Origin: Balamuthia mandrillaris
Taxonomy: Eukaryota; Discosea; Longamoebia; Balamuthiidae
Direction: 5' to 3'
Length of the DNA: 52,316 bases
Assembly (NCBI GenBank): GCA_031835245.1
Contig: JAVKOQ010000354.1
Span: 1-52,316 of the forward strand
Shown: piece after piece, positions 48,839 through 52,316 of the stretch
Position numbering within the stretch: the stretch's first letter is position 1
Layout: every line of letters begins with the position of its first letter
Notes under the pieces: generated by a model
What the model was told of the DNA's origin: nothing
What the model saw: the letters and a program-made list of their open reading frames with translations, nothing else
The model's database searches: none
Position numbers and translations under genes: made by a program

Positions 48839-49743
48839 ATGGAGATATCATTTGATGGAGGCAAAGAAGAAGAAGAGGCAGAAGAACTCTTGTTGACCTC
48901 GTTGCCAGTCGAAGTCATACTTCACGTGTTGTCTTACGTCGGAGCGGCCGATCTCTGTTCGTTCGGAGCCACCAATAACACTTTGCGTAGCGTCTCCTCG
49001 GATGAAACTCTTTGGAAAGGGCTCTTCCTACGAAACTTTTCCCTCCTCTCTTTTGCTTGTTCTTCTTCTTCTTCTTGTTTTTCTTCTTCTTCTTCTTCTT
49101 CAAAAGCAGAAATAGAAAAAGATGGCTTGCTGATGAGAGGAACCACAAATGAGGGACGATGGAAATGGAGAGATTTATTCATGCGACGCTGTCGCACGCG
49201 GAAGAACTGGAGAGAAGGAAACTGGGCGCTGAAGGCTTCTCTGTCGGTGGGCTCCCCCGTCTACGCCGTTCGCTTTGATGACCACAAAGTTGTGGCTGGC
49301 CTGCAGAACTCGGCCATCAAGGTCTTGCACAAGTACAGCGGGCAGACGTTGCTGCAGCTCGATGGACATGGCGACTGGATTGGTGCTGTACAGTATGACG
49401 ACGAAAAGGCAAGTACCTCTCTTGTTCCTCTCTTCACTCTTCTCGCTTCTCTCCCTCTTTTCTGCTCCCTTCTCTCTACTTCCTCTTCTCTCTTCTCTTC
49501 TTCTTGTTCTTCTTCTTCTCTCTGATCGGACTGACATTGCCTCCTCACTCCCGAAAAAGGTGGTGTCATGTTCGGGAGACCATTCTGTGAGAGTCTGGAA
49601 TTGGGATGGCAAATGTGTATATAGGACGCGCAAACACACCGGATGGGTTAAACGTTTACAGGTTGGTGCTTGTCTCACCCACGTTACGCCGTCCTCTTCC
49701 TCTATCCATCTATCTTCTCGTTCTCTTCTCTTTCTTCTCTCTT

Positions 49744-49781
<38 letters not shown>

Positions 49782-50724
49782 TCTAATTCTCGTTCATCTT
49801 TGTCGTTACAGTACACGCAAGAACTTTTGGCAACTGGTTCTGGTGATTCTACAGTAAAGTTATGGAGGTGGTCCCCCGGTTGGAAGTACATGCCAAAAGA
49901 CAGTGAAGAACATAACGAACAAGACGATACGTGCGACGATGGTGAGCTTCAAGAAAACGCTAAAGAGAGAAGCAGTTTATTGCCAACAACGAAACGCGAC
50001 GAGCCATTGCCAATACCAAAGTGTGTGCGGACGTTGGCTGGTCATCAGCAAGGGATAATGGGATTGCAGTTTGATCGCAACACGCTTGTCTCTAGCTCGT
50101 TGAGAGGAAATATACGCGTCTGGGACATAGAGAGCGGCAAATGCTTACACGAGATAAATGCTCCTTCTGAACTTCGTTGCGTTGCGTTTGATGAAAACGA
50201 CATTGGTTCGTTCTCCTGTTCGCTCTTCTTTCTCTTTCGTGGTTTCTCCTTTTCTATATTCTCTTTCTCTTTGAGTAACATCTATTACATACAAAGTGGC
50301 AGGAGATCGAATAGGTCATGTGACTGTGTGGGACAGAGCAACTGGCGAGCTGAAGTGTTCGTTAGATGGTCATACAGGCTACGTCAAGTTCGTGCACATT
50401 GACGCCACCAAGATTGTAAGCGGCGGTGGTGATGGTGCCATCAAGGTATGCTTTTTTTTTTGTGCCTCCCCTGGCCCTTCTGCTAATTCTTCAACAAAAA
50501 CAAAGGTGTGGGATCGGAAAGTGATACCAACAGCGTCAACAAATGATGCAGAGGGAGAATTTTCTCCCCACTATTTGTACAGTATTGCCGCTCACGAGAG
50601 AGACATCATCAACATGGACATTCACGAAGACGAAGTGTTCACCGCATCCACCGACAGCTCCATGAAACTTTACTCCTTCCTTCACAACGAGAACTCTCCT
50701 TCATATGAGGCAATGACAACCTGA
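48839..50724 (+). CDS. F-box / WD40-repeat protein
   Basis: Starts MEISFDGGKEEEE. The F-box is LTSLPVEVILHVLSYVGAAD and continues to SSDETLWKGLFLRNF at about residues 20-65. A Ser-run and a WRDLFMRR linker follow. The WD40 propeller has recognisable blades, many with D-x-VRVWNW or VKLWRW endings: SPVYAVRFDDHKVVAG, DWIGAVQYDD then VVSCSGDHSVRVWNWDG, LLATGSGDSTVKLWRW, GIMGLQFDRNTLVSSS with GNIRVWD, AGDRIGHVTVWDRATG, KIVSGGGDGAIK then VWDRK, and FTASTDSSMKLYSF. Exon joins are in phase. The layout is that of substrate adaptors of SCF ubiquitin ligases (Fbw7/TrCP-like); the substrate is unknown. One intron has a (CT)n tract at about 49748-49780. Confidence 0.88.
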
Positions 50725-50786
50725 AATGCATAGCAGGAGAAAGAAAGAAAGGGTAAATCTTTGTATTTCTTCTGTTTTTGCGTTCG

Positions 50787-50995
50787 TCACCAGTCAAGCG
50801 CCATGAGGCCTTGATAGACAAAAAAGATAACGGCGTTAACGGGGAAAGCTCGCAATAGCGTCACTTCCATGCCTCGTAGGAACACTCGCATGCCGCCTGC
50901 GTTGTAGCTCTCTCTCATGCAGTGCCACATGTTTCTATATTTTTGTTCAACGTCCATCTATTTTTTTTTAAAAAAACAGAGCTCAAGTCAGTCCT

Positions 50996-51039
<44 letters not shown>

Positions 51040-51247
51040 GAAGCTGGAAGTGAGAAGAGTAACAAACCTGCATCCTAGATTTGATAACGTCTTGAGGGTA
51101 TGAAACTAGCCAGGCGGCCATGCCTCCTGCACCACCCGCTATGAGCTGTTTCCATGGAGCCAGTTGATCCAACGTTCTTCCTTCTTTCAACAACATTCTG
51201 ATTTAAAAAAGAAAACACGAATATGTGAGGGAACAGAAAGATTGAGA

Positions 51248-51292
<45 letters not shown>

Positions 51293-52316
51293 AGTAGAGA
51301 GTAGAGAGGAGAGAGAACCAAGAAAAATAGGAGAACAAGAGAAATACAAAAACGAAAGTTACCTGCGTAAACCTTCATAAACTACAAAATAGATACCAAA
51401 AGAGGGAATGTCACGAGTCCAAGTGGCGCCCAGACCTCTAAACAAGCCCTTCACTCCTTCCTTCTTAATGACTTTCTTAGCACAGTCAAAGGGGCCGTTG
51501 TAAAGGCGCTCTCCCTTGCCTTTAGTTTGTAGTTGAAGACGAATCTTGATGAGTTCCACCGGAGTCAAAATTGTACCTGCTGCCAATCCCACCTACTCCA
51601 ATTGTTTATAAACACTATCAGCCTCTCTCTTCTAAAGCAAACCACAAACCACAAACCACAAAGCTAAAAGAACAGAGAAACATGAAATAAACAATAAACA
51701 ATAAACACAAAACACAAAACACAACAAAAGAAAAGAAAAGAGGAAAGAAAGCCAACCATCGATCCAGCCAAGTTGATCTTCCAAAGCGGAAGGTGGTCAA
51801 AATCTGCCTCCGTTTCTCCGTCCTCGAGGAGAATCCTTCGGCTAGCGCCATACACTCCAAAGATAACAGCGTTGGTAAGCGAGTCACCCATAAGCGGAGA
51901 GGAAAGACCTTTATAAAGGCCCCGTGGCCCTTCCTTTTTAACCGTCTTCGTGAAACAGTCGAAGAGGTTCTTGTAGGTCCCTCTTGGCGCCGTTTGCAAC
52001 CTGACCTACAATGCATAGCCACGCAAATATTATTAGCGATAGGAGAAAGGAGAGAGAGCAAAGGAGAGAGGAAAGAGAGGAAAAAGAGGAAAGAGGGAAG
52101 GAGGAGAGAAAGGAGCACGAGTGGTAAAGAGAGAAGAGAGAGCACAAAGAAAAGAGAAAGAGAAAAGAGCACAGATAAACAACAAAAAGAATAAGAGCCC
52201 ACCTTTAACGTGTCGAAAGGGTGACCTACAAAAACGCCGGACATTCCGGCAAAGGTACCAGCAATAAAGTGCTTAAGCCCAGAGCCGGGCGCTGGATCCT
52301 CTGCTTGTACCTCGCT
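50787..52316 (-). CDS. Mitochondrial carrier (SLC25 family), N-terminus beyond window
   Basis: Multi-exon and incomplete at the right edge. The three-fold carrier repeat is visible with its signature PX[DE]XX[KR] motifs: HPFDTLKVRLQT (split by an intron), TPVELIKIRLQLQ and YPQDVIKSRMQ. Each is followed by a YNGxxDC- or YKNLFDC-like and GxxGLYKGL-like segment (EGPRGLYKGLSSPLMGD, EGVKGLFRGLGATWTRD, GGMRVFLRGMEV). It ends YQGLMALDW. The layout resembles the carnitine/acylcarnitine and ornithine carriers (SLC25A20/A15), but I cannot fix the substrate. It sits in the inner mitochondrial membrane. Two introns carry (CT)n on the coding strand (51000-51036 and 51259-51288 as GA on plus). Confidence 0.88.

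Overview
This is a eukaryotic nuclear window of about 22 protein-coding genes and one tRNA. It is gene-dense with many short introns and no recognisable mobile element, CRISPR array or bacterial-type operon. The gene content suggests a free-living amoeboid or related unikont protist, with an Acanthamoeba/Balamuthia-like amoebozoan as my best guess. The clues are G8/EGF surface proteins, M60-like (enhancin/TCAF-type) ectoproteins, a YwqG-like DUF1963 protein, an OGFr-domain protein, multi-finger GATA factors and at least one probable U12-type AT-AC intron. The assignment is inference and was not tested by any search.

Layout from left to right. The window opens with the C-terminal part of a G8/EGF-type secreted protein (1-1360, +), then a SET/MYND methyltransferase (-) head-to-head with a KTI12 homologue (+). 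Next come a large OGFr-domain plus four-GATA-finger protein (-) head-to-head with a STEEP1 homologue (+), a lysine-rich coiled-coil protein (-), and a secreted protein made almost wholly of YDGGDVx heptads (12201-13817, -). These are followed by a DUF1963 protein (+), a two-pore-type K+ channel (-) head-to-head with a HAD phosphatase (+), an SseB-like putative mitochondrial protein (-), a DUF3818 (PX-associated) protein (+), a NO66-type JmjC oxygenase (-), tRNA-Ile(AAT) (-) and an AlkB-type dioxygenase (-).

From 27.2 to 42.0 kb lie three consecutive minus-strand genes for large extracellular proteins: a full-length G8/EGF protein and two tandem M60-like membrane proteins. One M60 copy keeps its metal-binding HELGH motif and the other has lost it. 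The right end carries an OTU deubiquitinase with C-terminal C2HC fingers (-), COA5/PET191 (+), an SLC35A-type nucleotide-sugar transporter (+), an LPCAT/LPEAT-type acyltransferase (+), an F-box/WD40 protein (+) and an incomplete mitochondrial carrier (-).

The most notable observations are these. (i) A 239-bp tract is 100% identical between the two G8/EGF genes, which lie 27.5 kb apart in inverted orientation inside otherwise diverged paralogues; this suggests gene conversion. (ii) The heptad-repeat protein is organised into higher-order six-heptad blocks. (iii) The tandem M60 pair combines an enzyme with an apparent pseudo-enzyme. (iv) KTI12 has an AT-AC intron. (v) OGFr and GATA domains are joined in one gene. 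(vi) Intronic (CT)n tracts almost always lie on the coding strand. (vii) The K+ channel has one intact and one degenerate selectivity filter. Gene models come from reading frames, splice-site phase and family resemblance; exon ends are given where frame and phase agree.
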